NCBI RefSeq assembly: GCF_900100975.1
Contig: NZ_FNFX01000001.1
Location: forward strand, 65,820-129,819
Direction: 5' to 3'
DNA: 64,000 nt
Origin: Methylophilus rhizosphaerae
GTDB lineage: Bacteria; Pseudomonadota; Gammaproteobacteria; Burkholderiales; Methylophilaceae
The notes under the pieces were generated by a model, which had not been told where the DNA came from, ran no database searches, and worked only from the letters and a program-made list of their open reading frames with translations. Positions 38,524-47,540 of the stretch are shown piece by piece. The position numbers and the translations under genes are program-made. The first letter of the stretch is position 1, and every line of letters starts with the position of its first letter.

Positions 38524-38701
38524 AGTTCCACCTCTTGCTTCATCATCATTCAAATATGATTAGTATAAATCCGATGATGATGGCTATCGTCACACTTACA
38601 CGTCTGTAGGAATATTCATACGCCATTTTCAGCCAGAAAGTGACGTGAATTTTACGGAACCTTGGGTAGGATGATGGCTGCAACCTTCAGGCAAGGCAAA
38701 G

Positions 38702-38725
38702 GACTCATGGCATCGTGAGTCTTTT
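38702..38725 (+). terminator. Terminator-like hairpin before the 207-aa gene
   Basis: gactca (38702-38707) and tgagtc (38716-38721) form a stem with an 8-base loop followed by TTTTATTATTT on the plus strand. No plus-strand gene lies upstream within 258 bp. It may end a short RNA or act as a leader attenuator about 57 bp before the next ATG. Confidence 0.45.
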
Positions 38726-38781
38726 ATTATTTGTAGTCCCACACTCTTTATTGACACTGATTAATTTAGGAGCAATAAGAC

Positions 38782-39405
38782 ATGTGCAGTTCCGAACATT
38801 TCAGAACCCCTGATAACGTGATGCTGCCCGATACGCGCTGCAAGCACATGTCGATTGAACAGATTTATTCGGAGTTATTGCAATACACCCTTGATCCGAA
38901 TGTGCCAGCTCATATCTCTGCCGAATTTGAAACCGCCAGGAACCTCTATTTATACACCTGGTTTGTATATGAATTTCTGGCTGTGGCCGACAGGCAAGCC
39001 CTCGCGACGCTGGAAGGCGCATTAAAAACCAGGCTGGATGAATTGAATATCGTGCGCAAGGAAAAAGATGACCTGTGGAAGCTGCTGCTCAAAGCCGAGC
39101 AACAAGCGTTGGTTGACTGGAAGGATTTACCAGAAGATATTGCACAAACCAGTCTCAAGCCACAGCCTTTGAGTAAATGCCTCAAGAAAACTGTCAAAGC
39201 ACACTTGTCCGGCAACCAGGTTGGAATTGACCTGGCAATCCCCCGGACTGAAGATATGAACCTGCAGTTGCCAGGGGAAGCGGCCAACCATTTGCCAGCC
39301 TCTCAAGCGATCATAGCGATAGATGAATGCCTGGCCCAGCCAACCGGCTTCACCATACTAAAATTCAGCTGTGCGCTCATCAACGCCATTTATACGGTGC
39401 ATTAA
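38782..39405 (+). CDS. Protein of unknown function (207 aa)
   Basis: A 207-residue soluble, mostly helical protein with no signal peptide. The N-terminal half (MSIEQIYSELLQYTLD, FETARNLYLYTWFVYEFLAVADRQALATLEGAL) looks like a globular helical domain. TAGGAGCAATAAGAC before the ATG is a good ribosome site. I do not recognise a family. The next gene, also unknown, starts 70 bp downstream and may be cotranscribed. Confidence 0.65.
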   Translation: MCSSEHFRTPDNVMLPDTRCKHMSIEQIYSELLQYTLDPNVPAHISAEFETARNLYLYTWFVYEFLAVADRQALATLEGALKTRLDELNIVRKEKDDLWKLLLKAEQQALVDWKDLPEDIAQTSLKPQPLSKCLKKTVKAHLSGNQVGIDLAIPRTEDMNLQLPGEAANHLPASQAIIAIDECLAQPTGFTILKFSCALINAIYTVH

Positions 39406-39475
39406 CCTTGATAAATTACTGGATGGGCCTGCACTATCCCTTCTGCGATTTCACTTGAAAATGAGGAAGACGCCT

Positions 39476-39943
39476 ATGCATCACCGAATAATAGCGATAG
39501 CGCTGCTAACCGGCAGTTTACTGGCTTCCCATACCCTTTCTGCCGCAGACAGCGGGCAAGCGCCCGCCATTGCCTTCTCTTCAAAATTCAGGAATGTGGA
39601 TTACCTGTTCACCGAACATGCCGAGCGGGCCGCCATGGACGATGGCGCCAATTATGAGATTGCGATCCGTGAAGTGGGATGGGACCTGATTTCTGCCGTA
39701 GGCCGGGCATGCAGCTCCATCCACAATATCGAAGGTATTTTTATAGACCGCATTTACTTTAAAGAGCGCCATGCGCTGGTAGTCCTGGGCGTGCTGGCAG
39801 ATTTAGAATTCCTGCCCTTCAATACCGAAGAGGCGATAGCCACCCCTGCGCTACAGGCATTACTGGATGCCTTCACGCGCGAGCATATTACGATAACCCA
39901 GCTGGCGGATGCTAAAGGGGTTGAGCTTTCAATGTCAAAATAA
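39476..39943 (+). CDS. Periplasmic protein of unknown function
   Basis: A 155-residue protein with a clear signal peptide (MHHRIIAIALLTGSLLASHTLSAADS, cleavage about residue 25). GAGGAAGA is well placed before this ATG. The longer frame upstream overlaps the previous gene and is rejected. The mature part holds SKFRNVDYLFTEHAERAAMDDG and a single cysteine, with no known motif. It forms a likely pair with the 207-aa gene. Confidence 0.65.
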   Translation: MHHRIIAIALLTGSLLASHTLSAADSGQAPAIAFSSKFRNVDYLFTEHAERAAMDDGANYEIAIREVGWDLISAVGRACSSIHNIEGIFIDRIYFKERHALVVLGVLADLEFLPFNTEEAIATPALQALLDAFTREHITITQLADAKGVELSMSK

Positions 39944-40281
39944 TCCTTAATGCATTGACATGTGATTCCCATTACCCATTCATAAGATCCCGGTCAGAGA
40001 AAGCCAGTCGAGGCTGAACAGCGAGGGTAAGCCAAATTGGTATCTCCAAATCCATTCTCGATAAAGCGGCGCATCGTGCCACGTACCATAGAAACGGGAA
40101 ATATATTTCTCATGTCTGCTGGAAAACAAACAACACTTAAACATTAACTGTTTATAAATAAGCATTTCTAAACAAACCACCCTTTGATTTCATTATAGAA
40201 AATCATGGCATGAAATTTGATAGGCCTAACCGTTGGCACAGAGCCTGAATTCTTAAGTTATGTTGTAAAAGAGAAACAATT
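39944..40281. other. 338-bp gap before the ABC exporter
   Basis: AT-rich, without a convincing gene. A minus-strand frame at 39980-40180 (66 codons, with HDAPLYREWIWRYQFG) has no good ribosome site and no recognised family. I see no clear promoter consensus. Confidence 0.4.
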
Positions 40282-42039
40282 ATGAAAAACGTATGGCGTG
40301 CCATTCAGTTTATTCCCGAATATAAAGGCAAAGTCATCGGTGTCATTCTGGTAGGCACCGCACTTGGTTTCATCAATACCGCTACCCCTTACATTTACAA
40401 ATTTATTGTTGATGTGATTTCGCGCATGCTTTCCGGAACGATTACAAAAGAGCAAGCCACCTGGAGCGTGACTGTTTTACTGGGGGTATTTTTCGCATTG
40501 CGTCTGGGCGTAGTCATTTTTGGTGCGATTCAAAACAAGCAGGCGGATGACCTGTGGCTGGATACCGTCAGTACATTCAGGCAGCGCGTATTCGATAATA
40601 TGACGCAAAAATCCATCGACTACTTCGAGAAAACCCGTGTCGGTGAAATCATGGACCGGTTTGGGACGATCACCAGTATCACCATGTGGTTATCCTCGCT
40701 GACTGAAGGCACCTTATCCGGCATCCTCCAGATGCTGTTCATCCTGACTGTGCTGCTGCTCAAGGCCCCTGTCATCGGCCTGATCATGACGGTGGTACTC
40801 GCGATCAATTTCTGGGTTTCCTATCGCACGGTAGGCTGGACCCATCAATATCGCCGCGGCTGGCAGGCACTGGCCGGCAGGATGACAGGCCTGCTGGCGG
40901 AAATGGTGGGCAATATTGCAACAGTGAGGAGCTTTGGTGGCGAACCTGCCGTCAAACAACGTTATGACACCACACAGGCCGAATGGCGGATTGTGCGCGA
41001 TAACCTGCACAAGACCCAATGGAAATCGGAACAGGGCCTGAATGTTGTCAACACCTTTGGGGTATTTGCAGCAGTCGCCTTGACGGTTAAGGGCGCGCTG
41101 AATGGGGCTTATACCACGGGTGATATCCTGCTGGTATTAACGCTTGGCCAGAACCTGATCAGCACGATTGGCCCCATTGCACGCCAGGTAAACCAGGCCA
41201 GTGAGATTGAAAGCAGCGCCGAACGCCTGGTTGAACTATTGGATGTCGAGGCTGAACACAGGGACAAACCTGACGCCATCGTGCTGGAACAGTTGGAAAC
41301 CATCACCTTTGACCAGGTCACTTTCCGTTACCCTGGCAAAGAAACCAGCGCCTTAGATCAAGTGTCGTTTCATCTCAATGCAGGCCAGACACTGGCACTG
41401 GTCGGCACCAGCGGCAGTGGCAAAACCACCATCGTCAAACTGCTGATGCGCTTTTATGACCCGACCGAAGGCCGCATCCTCATTAACGGCATAGACCTCA
41501 AGGATTACCAGCAACGCAGCATCCGTGCCGTGATGGGCGTGGTATTGCAAGACGTCGCCCTGTTTAATGACAGCATAGGCGAGAACATTGCCTTTGCCAG
41601 ACCTGGCGCGACCAACCAGGACGTGATTGCCGCGGCGGTTGCAGCACATGCTGACGAATTTATCCGGCATCTGGATGACCAATATGAAACACGGGTCGGT
41701 GAGCGCGGGATCAAACTGTCTGGTGGCGAAAAACAACGCGTGGCGATTGCCCGCGCCATTCTTAAAAACCCGCAGCTGATTATTCTGGACGAAGCCACCA
41801 GCGCACTGGACTCTGAATCCGAACACCTGGTGCAGCAAGGCCTGGAGCAGCTGGTGTCAGGCCGCAGTTCCATCATTATCGCGCACCGTCTGAGTACGGT
41901 CATGAATGCAGACATGATCCTGGTATTGCAACATGGCCATATTATCGAAAGAGGCCATCACGCCGAGCTGCTCGCCGTGCAAGGGCTGTATGCACGACTA
42001 TTTTCACTGCAATCCAAAGGGCATCTGGCTGTTGCCTGA
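40282..42039 (+). CDS. ABC exporter, fused membrane and ATPase domains
   Basis: A 585-residue half-transporter. A six-helix type I exporter domain (about 1-310) precedes the ATPase, with Walker A VGTSGSGKTTIVKL, signature KLSGGEKQRVAIARA, Walker B LIILDEATSALD and the switch histidine in IIAHRLST. It should work as a homodimer in the inner membrane. The substrate cannot be read from the sequence. No fusion partner or TolC gene is adjacent. A DUF1993 gene follows 45 bp downstream. Confidence 0.88.
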   Translation: MKNVWRAIQFIPEYKGKVIGVILVGTALGFINTATPYIYKFIVDVISRMLSGTITKEQATWSVTVLLGVFFALRLGVVIFGAIQNKQADDLWLDTVSTFRQRVFDNMTQKSIDYFEKTRVGEIMDRFGTITSITMWLSSLTEGTLSGILQMLFILTVLLLKAPVIGLIMTVVLAINFWVSYRTVGWTHQYRRGWQALAGRMTGLLAEMVGNIATVRSFGGEPAVKQRYDTTQAEWRIVRDNLHKTQWKSEQGLNVVNTFGVFAAVALTVKGALNGAYTTGDILLVLTLGQNLISTIGPIARQVNQASEIESSAERLVELLDVEAEHRDKPDAIVLEQLETITFDQVTFRYPGKETSALDQVSFHLNAGQTLALVGTSGSGKTTIVKLLMRFYDPTEGRILINGIDLKDYQQRSIRAVMGVVLQDVALFNDSIGENIAFARPGATNQDVIAAAVAAHADEFIRHLDDQYETRVGERGIKLSGGEKQRVAIARAILKNPQLIILDEATSALDSESEHLVQQGLEQLVSGRSSIIIAHRLSTVMNADMILVLQHGHIIERGHHAELLAVQGLYARLFSLQSKGHLAVA

Positions 42040-42084
42040 TGTTTGACTTCAACTTTAAAACCAACTTTAAAACGGTGATTAATC

Positions 42085-42591
42085 ATGAGCATTTCTTTAT
42101 ACCAGGTATCGGTGCCTGTATTTATCAAATTTCTGGGCAATCTTTCGCACATTCTGGATAAGGCCGCAACGTTTGCGTCGGAAAAAAAGATTGAGCAAAG
42201 CGTCTTACTGGAAACACGTTTATATCCCAACATGTTCACCTTTGGCCGCCAGCTCCAACGTGTCACCGACCATGCCACCAGCTATTCAGCCAGGCTGGCC
42301 GGGCTCCCTCCTCCGGCATTTGACATTTCATTAACGAGCATTGCAGATTATCAGGCATTGATTAAAGCCTCGATAGATTTCCTGTCAGGGATTGAAGCGG
42401 GCCAAATAGACGGGCAGGAATCAAGGGAGATCTCCATTCCGCGTGGCACCGAAGTAAGAATCGTGCAAGGCCAACAGCATTTGCTGAATAACATTTTGCC
42501 GAATTTCTATTTTCACCTCACCGCCGCGTACGCTATTCTCAGAAACATCGGCGTAGAGGTTGGCAAGCAGGACTTTTTAGGTAAAAGCTAA
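42085..42591 (+). CDS. DUF1993 family protein
   Basis: A 168-residue soluble helical protein of the DUF1993 family, related to the DinB/YfiT four-helix bundles. The start MSISLYQVSVPVFIKFLGNLSHIL, the middle RLYPNMFTFGRQLQRVTDHA and the end LPNFYFHLTAAYAILRNIGV are typical. The role is unknown. It probably shares a transcript with the ABC exporter upstream and converges on the hydrolase gene. Confidence 0.85.
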   Translation: MSISLYQVSVPVFIKFLGNLSHILDKAATFASEKKIEQSVLLETRLYPNMFTFGRQLQRVTDHATSYSARLAGLPPPAFDISLTSIADYQALIKASIDFLSGIEAGQIDGQESREISIPRGTEVRIVQGQQHLLNNILPNFYFHLTAAYAILRNIGVEVGKQDFLGKS

Positions 42592-42625
42592 TCGCAGGCA
42601 GCAATCGTTGCCTGGCATCACTCGC

Positions 42626-43525
42626 TTAACCTCTTAAATGCAGGTTGAAAAATTCCAGGCTACGTTTCCATGCCAGGTTGGCAGCGGTTTCATCAAACCT
42701 TGGCGTCGTATCATTATTAAATCCATGCTGGGTGCCGGCATACACATATGCCTCATAGGGAATGCCGGCAGACTTCAATGCCTGTTCATATGGCGGCCAG
42801 CCCGCATTTACCCGTTCGTCATTCTCTGCAAAATGAATCAATAATGGCGATTTGATATTGGGTACCAACGCTAACGGAGGGGCACTGCCATAAAAAGGAA
42901 CAGCTGCGTTCAGGTCAGGCAACCGGGTCGCCAGAATATTGGCAATGCCTCCGCCATAGCAAAAACCAATCACGCCGACTTTGCCATTGCCTTCCGGTAA
43001 CTGTTTTAGCCAATGAAAGATAGCTACGAAGTCTTCATGCGTTTTAGGCTGTTCCAGCTTTTTGAACAGTTCACGGGCTGCATCTTCATCTCCTGGATAG
43101 CCCCCTAAAGGAAACAAGGCATCTGGTGCAAAGGCAATAAAATTATCCAATGCGATACGTCGCGCAATATCTTCGATGTGCGGGTTTAGCCCACGATTTT
43201 CATGGATCACCAATACAATGGGCAATGTTCCTTTCGCATCGGCTGGCTTGACCCAGTATCCCCTGGCCTTGCCATACCCTTTCGGCGAATCCACTTCCAC
43301 ATAAGTCGACTGAATGCGGCTATCTTCCTCCGTAACCCGCTGTTGTGCCTGCGCAAAATTTGGGCTCAATGCTTCAAGCAAACCGGCAGCGGTCAATATG
43401 CCAGCAAACCTGGCGGCTTTAGACAAAAATTCACGCCTGTCAATATCGCCATGTACCAGCTTGTCAAACAGGCGCAATACTTCGGGGTGAAAGTCATGCG
43501 CAGTGTATTGCGGACGTTCTATCAT
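42626..43525 (-). CDS. Dienelactone hydrolase family protein with Tat signal
   Basis: A 299-residue alpha/beta hydrolase. A twin-arginine motif (DRREFLSKAARFAG, about 30-43) followed by a hydrophobic stretch suggests Tat export, as in YghX-type members. The catalytic triad is Cys in VGVIGFCYGGG, Asp in FAENDERVNAG and His in AGTQHGFNND. The true substrate is unknown; classical DLH opens dienelactone in aromatic degradation, and no such pathway is nearby. Confidence 0.85.
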   Translation of the reverse strand: MIERPQYTAHDFHPEVLRLFDKLVHGDIDRREFLSKAARFAGILTAAGLLEALSPNFAQAQQRVTEEDSRIQSTYVEVDSPKGYGKARGYWVKPADAKGTLPIVLVIHENRGLNPHIEDIARRIALDNFIAFAPDALFPLGGYPGDEDAARELFKKLEQPKTHEDFVAIFHWLKQLPEGNGKVGVIGFCYGGGIANILATRLPDLNAAVPFYGSAPPLALVPNIKSPLLIHFAENDERVNAGWPPYEQALKSAGIPYEAYVYAGTQHGFNNDTTPRFDETAANLAWKRSLEFFNLHLRG

Positions 43526-43570
43526 CCTGGCTCTCCAGTAAAGAATTAATTATTTCAACATGATTAAGCC

Positions 43571-44134
43571 TCACGCTTCTCTGCCATGAGGCCTGTAACT
43601 CCAGTGCGGGATCAACAATAATGCGATCAATGAAAATACTGCAATCACCGCGCTGATCCAGATAACCTCAGGATTTGCAGCCATACGTTCAGGATAAATT
43701 CTCAGCACGGCACCCAGGCCAATTGCATTTCCCCCGGCAACCAGTACCGCAGCAGCAAAATCATGAAACCGACGGGCCCTGTTTGCACCCATCGCCCATT
43801 TGGGGTCAGTGTTATAACTCGGCAAATACACATGCGCACCCTGTAACTTTTCCAGTTGGGATAAAAACTCCCTCAAATTGCTGATAGCGCGCTCTGATTT
43901 GTAATCCAGGAATGCCAGGCAAGTGGAAGATACCGGAAAACCAAGCACCAGCCACTCGATGGGTAATTTGCTTGTGTTTTCCCCTGGCTTTAGTGCCACC
44001 ATCGCCGCCAGCAACCCCACCATTAAAGTGACATAAAGTGCCAACGCTTGCTGGCGTTGTGTGATCCTTGCGTTTACTTCCTGGGATGCTGCCATAAAAC
44101 GGTAGTTAGCATCTACAATAGATTTATGCTCCAT
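43571..44134 (-). CDS. Membrane protein of unknown function
   Basis: A 187-residue protein from the ATG giving MEHKSIVDANYRFMAAS. It has about four hydrophobic segments (ALYVTLMVGLLAAMVAL, LVLGFPVSSTCLAFL, AAAVLVAGGNAIGLGAVL, WISAVIAVFSLIALLLIP) and a soluble loop between the second and third. An in-frame ATG 35 codons upstream (44239) is possible, but its extra residues look less protein-like. I do not recognise the family. It lies just outside the organosulfur island. Confidence 0.6.
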   Translation of the reverse strand: MEHKSIVDANYRFMAASQEVNARITQRQQALALYVTLMVGLLAAMVALKPGENTSKLPIEWLVLGFPVSSTCLAFLDYKSERAISNLREFLSQLEKLQGAHVYLPSYNTDPKWAMGANRARRFHDFAAAVLVAGGNAIGLGAVLRIYPERMAANPEVIWISAVIAVFSLIALLLIPHWSYRPHGREA

Positions 44135-44336
44135 GCCAATCTCTTTTGATTTGATATCTACAAAAAACACCGCGTCCAAGACCTGCAAGCCTTCAATTCC
44201 CAAGCGATTATAAATGCGGTGAAATACGCAGGACTTCATGCTTACAGCGCCTGATCATTTGATCAGACATCAGCTGACTAGGTTGCATTGCCGTGTCACA
44301 TACAAGCCCCCTGATAAAATCACGCTTTCCATGTAA

Positions 44337-44370
44337 AAGCCCTCATGAAGAATTAAATTCATGAGGGCTT
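44337..44370 (-). terminator. Rho-independent terminator of the ssuD-like operon
   Basis: A perfect 13-bp stem, aagccctcatgaa (44337-44349) with ttcatgagggctt (44358-44370), has an 8-base loop. On the minus strand TTTTAC follows. It lies 20 bp after the last stop codon and marks the left end of the island. Confidence 0.85.
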
Positions 44371-44389
44371 GAATTACTACCAACTAACT

Positions 44390-45550
44390 TTAAGCAACTG
44401 CGCGCAAATTACCGGCACCCGCCTTACCGCGTACCAATGGCAAGACTTCTTCCCCTACACGGTACGCTTCTTCCAGGTGGGGGGTACTGGCTAAAATAAA
44501 GGCATCAGCACCCAGCTGTACCAGTTCATCCAGGCGGGCTGCCACATTTTCGTAGCTGCCGACGATACCCAGGGTCTGGCCACCTCGCAATAAGTTGAAT
44601 CCTGTCCAGATATTGGGAGACAGAATAAAGTCCTTGTAGCTATTAATGGTTTGCGGCCTCAGCCCGCGCTGTCGGCTTGCACCTACGGAATCGCCGGCAT
44701 TCTGGGCTTTATAACGGTCCAGGACATCTTTAGGAATATTGTCAAAGCCACGGCTAATTTCCCGCCATGCTTCCTCCTCTGTTGGCCTGGCCAGAATATC
44801 CACGCGGATAGAGCACTTGATCTTGCGACCCAGCTGGTCCGTACGCTCCTTGACCCGCGCAAATTTGTCTTTAATCAGGTCAAATGGTTCCAGCCAGGAG
44901 AGGTAGTAATCTGCATGCTTGGATGCAGACGCGAGTGCAGCATCGGACGAACCTGAGAAATAGATTTCCGGGTATTCCTCTTTCGATAAAGGATCCGGCA
45001 AACCGGCATCTTCTACCTGGTAGAATTGGCCGTTATAGGAAAAAGGCCCGCCAGCCCAGATACCTTTTAATACATCCAGGAACTCTGTGGTACGGCCATA
45101 GCGGTCATCATGCTTGACAGGATCTCCCCACCATAATTGTGATGGTCCACCGCCGCCAGTGATGATGTTATACAGCGCCCTTCCCCCTGTGGCACGCTGC
45201 AAACTTGCTGTCATGCGCGCAGCGGTGACCGGGTTAAGGAAACCCGGCTGGAAGGGAATCATAAACCGGAAGTTTTTGGTTTCACGCGCCAGGAAGGCCG
45301 AAATCACCCAAGGCTCATCCGTGTTGGGGAATGAGGGAATCAATCCGCCCTGGAAACCTGAAATTTCTGCCGCACGTGCAATTTCCGCCAGGTAATCAAT
45401 GTAGGTAAAACCATCATCGCCACCACCACTCAAGCCACTCAGGGTTCTATTGTCATTACCGGGGAACCAGTCACCGCGGAAGGGCGAACGGGCACGGTGG
45501 GAGCTGGGTTCACCATGGGTTGGAATTCTCCAAAAAACATCTATCGTCAT
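44390..45550 (-). CDS. FMNH2-dependent alkanesulfonate monooxygenase-like (SsuD-type)
   Basis: A 386-residue luciferase-like monooxygenase close to SsuD. SsuD uses FMNH2 and oxygen to split alkanesulfonates into aldehyde and sulfite. The start MTIDVFWRIPTHGEP, ATGGRALYNIITGGG, PEIYFSGSSDAALASASKHADYYLSWLEP and the C-terminal PHLEEAYRVGEEVLPLV are SsuD-like. The FMN/sulfonate arginine region near GASRQRGLR is present. It is the second gene of a two-gene unit 19 bp after its paralogue. No SsuE-type flavin reductase is in the window. Confidence 0.88.
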   Translation of the reverse strand: MTIDVFWRIPTHGEPSSHRARSPFRGDWFPGNDNRTLSGLSGGGDDGFTYIDYLAEIARAAEISGFQGGLIPSFPNTDEPWVISAFLARETKNFRFMIPFQPGFLNPVTAARMTASLQRATGGRALYNIITGGGGPSQLWWGDPVKHDDRYGRTTEFLDVLKGIWAGGPFSYNGQFYQVEDAGLPDPLSKEEYPEIYFSGSSDAALASASKHADYYLSWLEPFDLIKDKFARVKERTDQLGRKIKCSIRVDILARPTEEEAWREISRGFDNIPKDVLDRYKAQNAGDSVGASRQRGLRPQTINSYKDFILSPNIWTGFNLLRGGQTLGIVGSYENVAARLDELVQLGADAFILASTPHLEEAYRVGEEVLPLVRGKAGAGNLRAVA

Positions 45551-45569
45551 TGTTTTCTCCTTATAAATC

Positions 45570-46634
45570 TCAGGCAGCCTGTTTTTGCGCAGGACGGGTT
45601 AATTCACGTACCAGTGGCAATACATAACTGCCTACACGATAGGCTTCTTCAAAATGCGGCACGGCAGCCAGTACAAACTGCGTGACACCCAAATTGGCAT
45701 AAGCAGCCAGAGCGGCCGCCACTTCATCATAACTGCCGATCAAGGAAGCGTTTGCGCCGGTATATTCGGCAGCGAACCCGGGCCACAGTAATGAAGATTC
45801 ATCTTTTGGAATCGGTGCACCTGTTTGCCCGAGGAAACGTTTGGCATCTGCCAGGGCTTCTTCGCGGGTTTCACGGGCCAGCACATCAATCCTGAGGGCA
45901 AACTCAGGCGCATTGGTGCTGGCAGCCTGTTGATATCGGGCAATCTGTTGGGCAATCGTTTCATGCCCGGCTGCCTCCAGCACATGCACATCGGCATGCT
46001 TTGCCGACAGCGCCACTTGTTCATCCGAACTGCCACTGAGGTAAACGCGCGGCACTTCACGGCTGGACAATGGTCCCTGGAATCCCCCATCCTGTACTTC
46101 GAAAAAGCGGCCGACAAAATTGAACGGATAGGTAGTCAACACGCCTTTGGCAACAGTGATGAACTCATCAATGCGCGCCAGGATATCTTCCTTGGGAACA
46201 AAGTCACCCAGCTGTTTACGCGTATGCTCATCACTATTACCTTCGGTGATATGCCATGCAAAGCGGCCACCGGTGTAGCGCTGGAAACTGACTGCATTTT
46301 TAGCCGCATAGACAGCAGAACCCCTTGAAGCGTCAAACTGTGTCAGCAGTTTCAGGCGCTGTGTACTTCTTGCAATATAACCGGCCACAATCCAGGGTTC
46401 TTCCCCGTCCGGATTATCGGGGATAAAAACCCCGGTAAACCCGGAAATATCCGCAGCCTTGGTCACCTGGTGGATATAGTCATAATAGTTAAATGCATTC
46501 TGGCGCGGATCAGTCACGCCGCTGCCAAAGACCGGGTAGTTAGGGTCAGCAGCTTCCCCACGACGCTGCCTGGTGGCATCGCCATAACGTGCATCACCGG
46601 ATGTCGGAAGCTGCCAATAAAATTGATTAGCCAT
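45570..46634 (-). CDS. SsuD-like flavin-dependent monooxygenase (paralogue)
   Basis: A 354-residue luciferase-like monooxygenase, shorter and more divergent than its neighbour but sharing layout and motifs (QFYWQLPTSGDARYG, YTGGRFAWHITEGNSDEHT, PRVYLSGSSDEQVALSAKHAD, PHFEEAYRVGSYVLPLVREL). GGAG lies six bases before the ATG chosen; another ATG directly upstream is too close. It is first in its operon behind a very good sigma-54 element. The substrate is probably a sulfonate or sulfone, but this is inferred from family and context. Confidence 0.82.
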   Translation of the reverse strand: MANQFYWQLPTSGDARYGDATRQRRGEAADPNYPVFGSGVTDPRQNAFNYYDYIHQVTKAADISGFTGVFIPDNPDGEEPWIVAGYIARSTQRLKLLTQFDASRGSAVYAAKNAVSFQRYTGGRFAWHITEGNSDEHTRKQLGDFVPKEDILARIDEFITVAKGVLTTYPFNFVGRFFEVQDGGFQGPLSSREVPRVYLSGSSDEQVALSAKHADVHVLEAAGHETIAQQIARYQQAASTNAPEFALRIDVLARETREEALADAKRFLGQTGAPIPKDESSLLWPGFAAEYTGANASLIGSYDEVAAALAAYANLGVTQFVLAAVPHFEEAYRVGSYVLPLVRELTRPAQKQAA

Positions 46635-46697
46635 CATTATCTCCTTCATGATCTGGGCACAAACCTGTGCTGTTCAATTACGGGCTATTCAATCATT

Positions 46698-46713
46698 GGC
46701 AGTTTTCGTGCCA
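46698..46713 (-). promoter_or_regulatory. Sigma-54-type -24/-12 promoter of the SsuD-like pair
   Basis: The minus strand reads TGGCACGAAAACTGCC. It matches TGGCACG-N4-TTGC in all but one defined base, with GG and GC at the correct 12-base step. The predicted start leaves a leader of about 53 bases. Two TGTTGC/GCAAC dyads lie further upstream at 46817-46834 and 46850-46863, where an enhancer-binding activator could sit. Confidence 0.8.
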
Positions 46714-46816
46714 AGAATTATGTAAGGCTAATATTCGAATTAATAAACATAACCATTTGTATTAAAAAGAATTTTTCCATATGTCATTTGTGGGTAGAGA
46801 GCTAAATAGAATTGGC

Positions 46817-46863
46817 TGTTGCCTAAGCAGCAACTCCACCATCACATGTGTTGTTCAAGCAAC
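46817..46863. promoter_or_regulatory. Possible enhancer sites (TGTTGC/GCAAC dyads)
   Basis: TGTTGCCTAAGCAGCAAC (46817-46834) and GTTGTTCAAGCAAC (46850-46863) lie about 118-164 bp upstream of the -12 element. The same TGTTGC/GCAACA core recurs upstream of the other three sigma-54 elements of the island. Confidence 0.45.
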
Positions 46864-46877
46864 TTTGCTCTCCCTGC

Positions 46878-47480
46878 TTACTCACTAAAACTAAACGTCC
46901 CTTCTGCAATAAACTTTTCGACGGGCTTTCTTGGCGTAGGCTGTTCACGTTCATGAAAGTCTTCTGGCAAGACCGATTTATCCGCCTGCTTGCCGACTGC
47001 GATCAGGATTTCCACCTGGTAACCTTCTGGCACGCCTAATACTTCTGGCGCCGCATCACGGTTAAAACCGCCAATCGCACGTGTCCGCCAGCCAAGTCGA
47101 TAGGCTTGAAAAGCCAGGCTGGCCCATGCCGCACCAGCATCTAAAGAATGATTTTTTAACGGTGATGCCGCAGTTTCACCCGGACGCACATGTGTTTTCT
47201 TGGAAACCAATGCAATGAGTACGGCGGCGCGATTCACCCAGCGCTGATTATTCTCGTTGAGCAGCGCAAACAAATTGCCCCAGTGCGCAGAGCCATTTTT
47301 TGCATAGATAAATCGCCAGGGCTGGGAGTTATTGGCAGATGGTGCCCATCTTGCCGCTTCAAACAGGCTGAACAAAGTGGCGTCATCAATGACTTCGCCG
47401 GTGTAGGCGCGTGGTGACCAGCGGTCAATAAAAATAGGCTCTATGGAATGCTGTGCATTTCTATTTGCAGCTTGTGTCAT
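46878..47480 (-). CDS. Nitroreductase family protein
   Basis: A 200-residue FMN-binding oxidoreductase. WSPRAYTGEVIDDATLFSLFEAARWAPSA followed by NNSQPWRFIYA is the family FMN-binding start, and GWRTRAIGGFNRDAAPEVLGVPEGYQVEILIAVG the C-terminal part. It lies 60 bp after yejA on the same strand, without its own visible promoter, so it is probably the last gene of the Yej operon. A role in supplying reduced flavin to the nearby monooxygenases is possible but only inferred. Confidence 0.85.
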   Translation of the reverse strand: MTQAANRNAQHSIEPIFIDRWSPRAYTGEVIDDATLFSLFEAARWAPSANNSQPWRFIYAKNGSAHWGNLFALLNENNQRWVNRAAVLIALVSKKTHVRPGETAASPLKNHSLDAGAAWASLAFQAYRLGWRTRAIGGFNRDAAPEVLGVPEGYQVEILIAVGKQADKSVLPEDFHEREQPTPRKPVEKFIAEGTFSFSE

Positions 47481-47540
47481 GAAATTCTCCTTTATGGATG
47501 AGCTTGATTGCTGATGCTTCTAACCCTGTAGGCATCTCGT

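Noticed and set aside
39980-40180. 66-codon minus-strand frame with HDAPLYREWIWRYQFG
   Set aside because: No good ribosome site and no family recognised. It may be a fragment but cannot be supported.
40282-42039. Idea that this ABC exporter belongs to the organosulfur island
   Set aside because: It lies outside the terminator at 44337-44370, has no -24/-12 element and no sulfur gene next to it.
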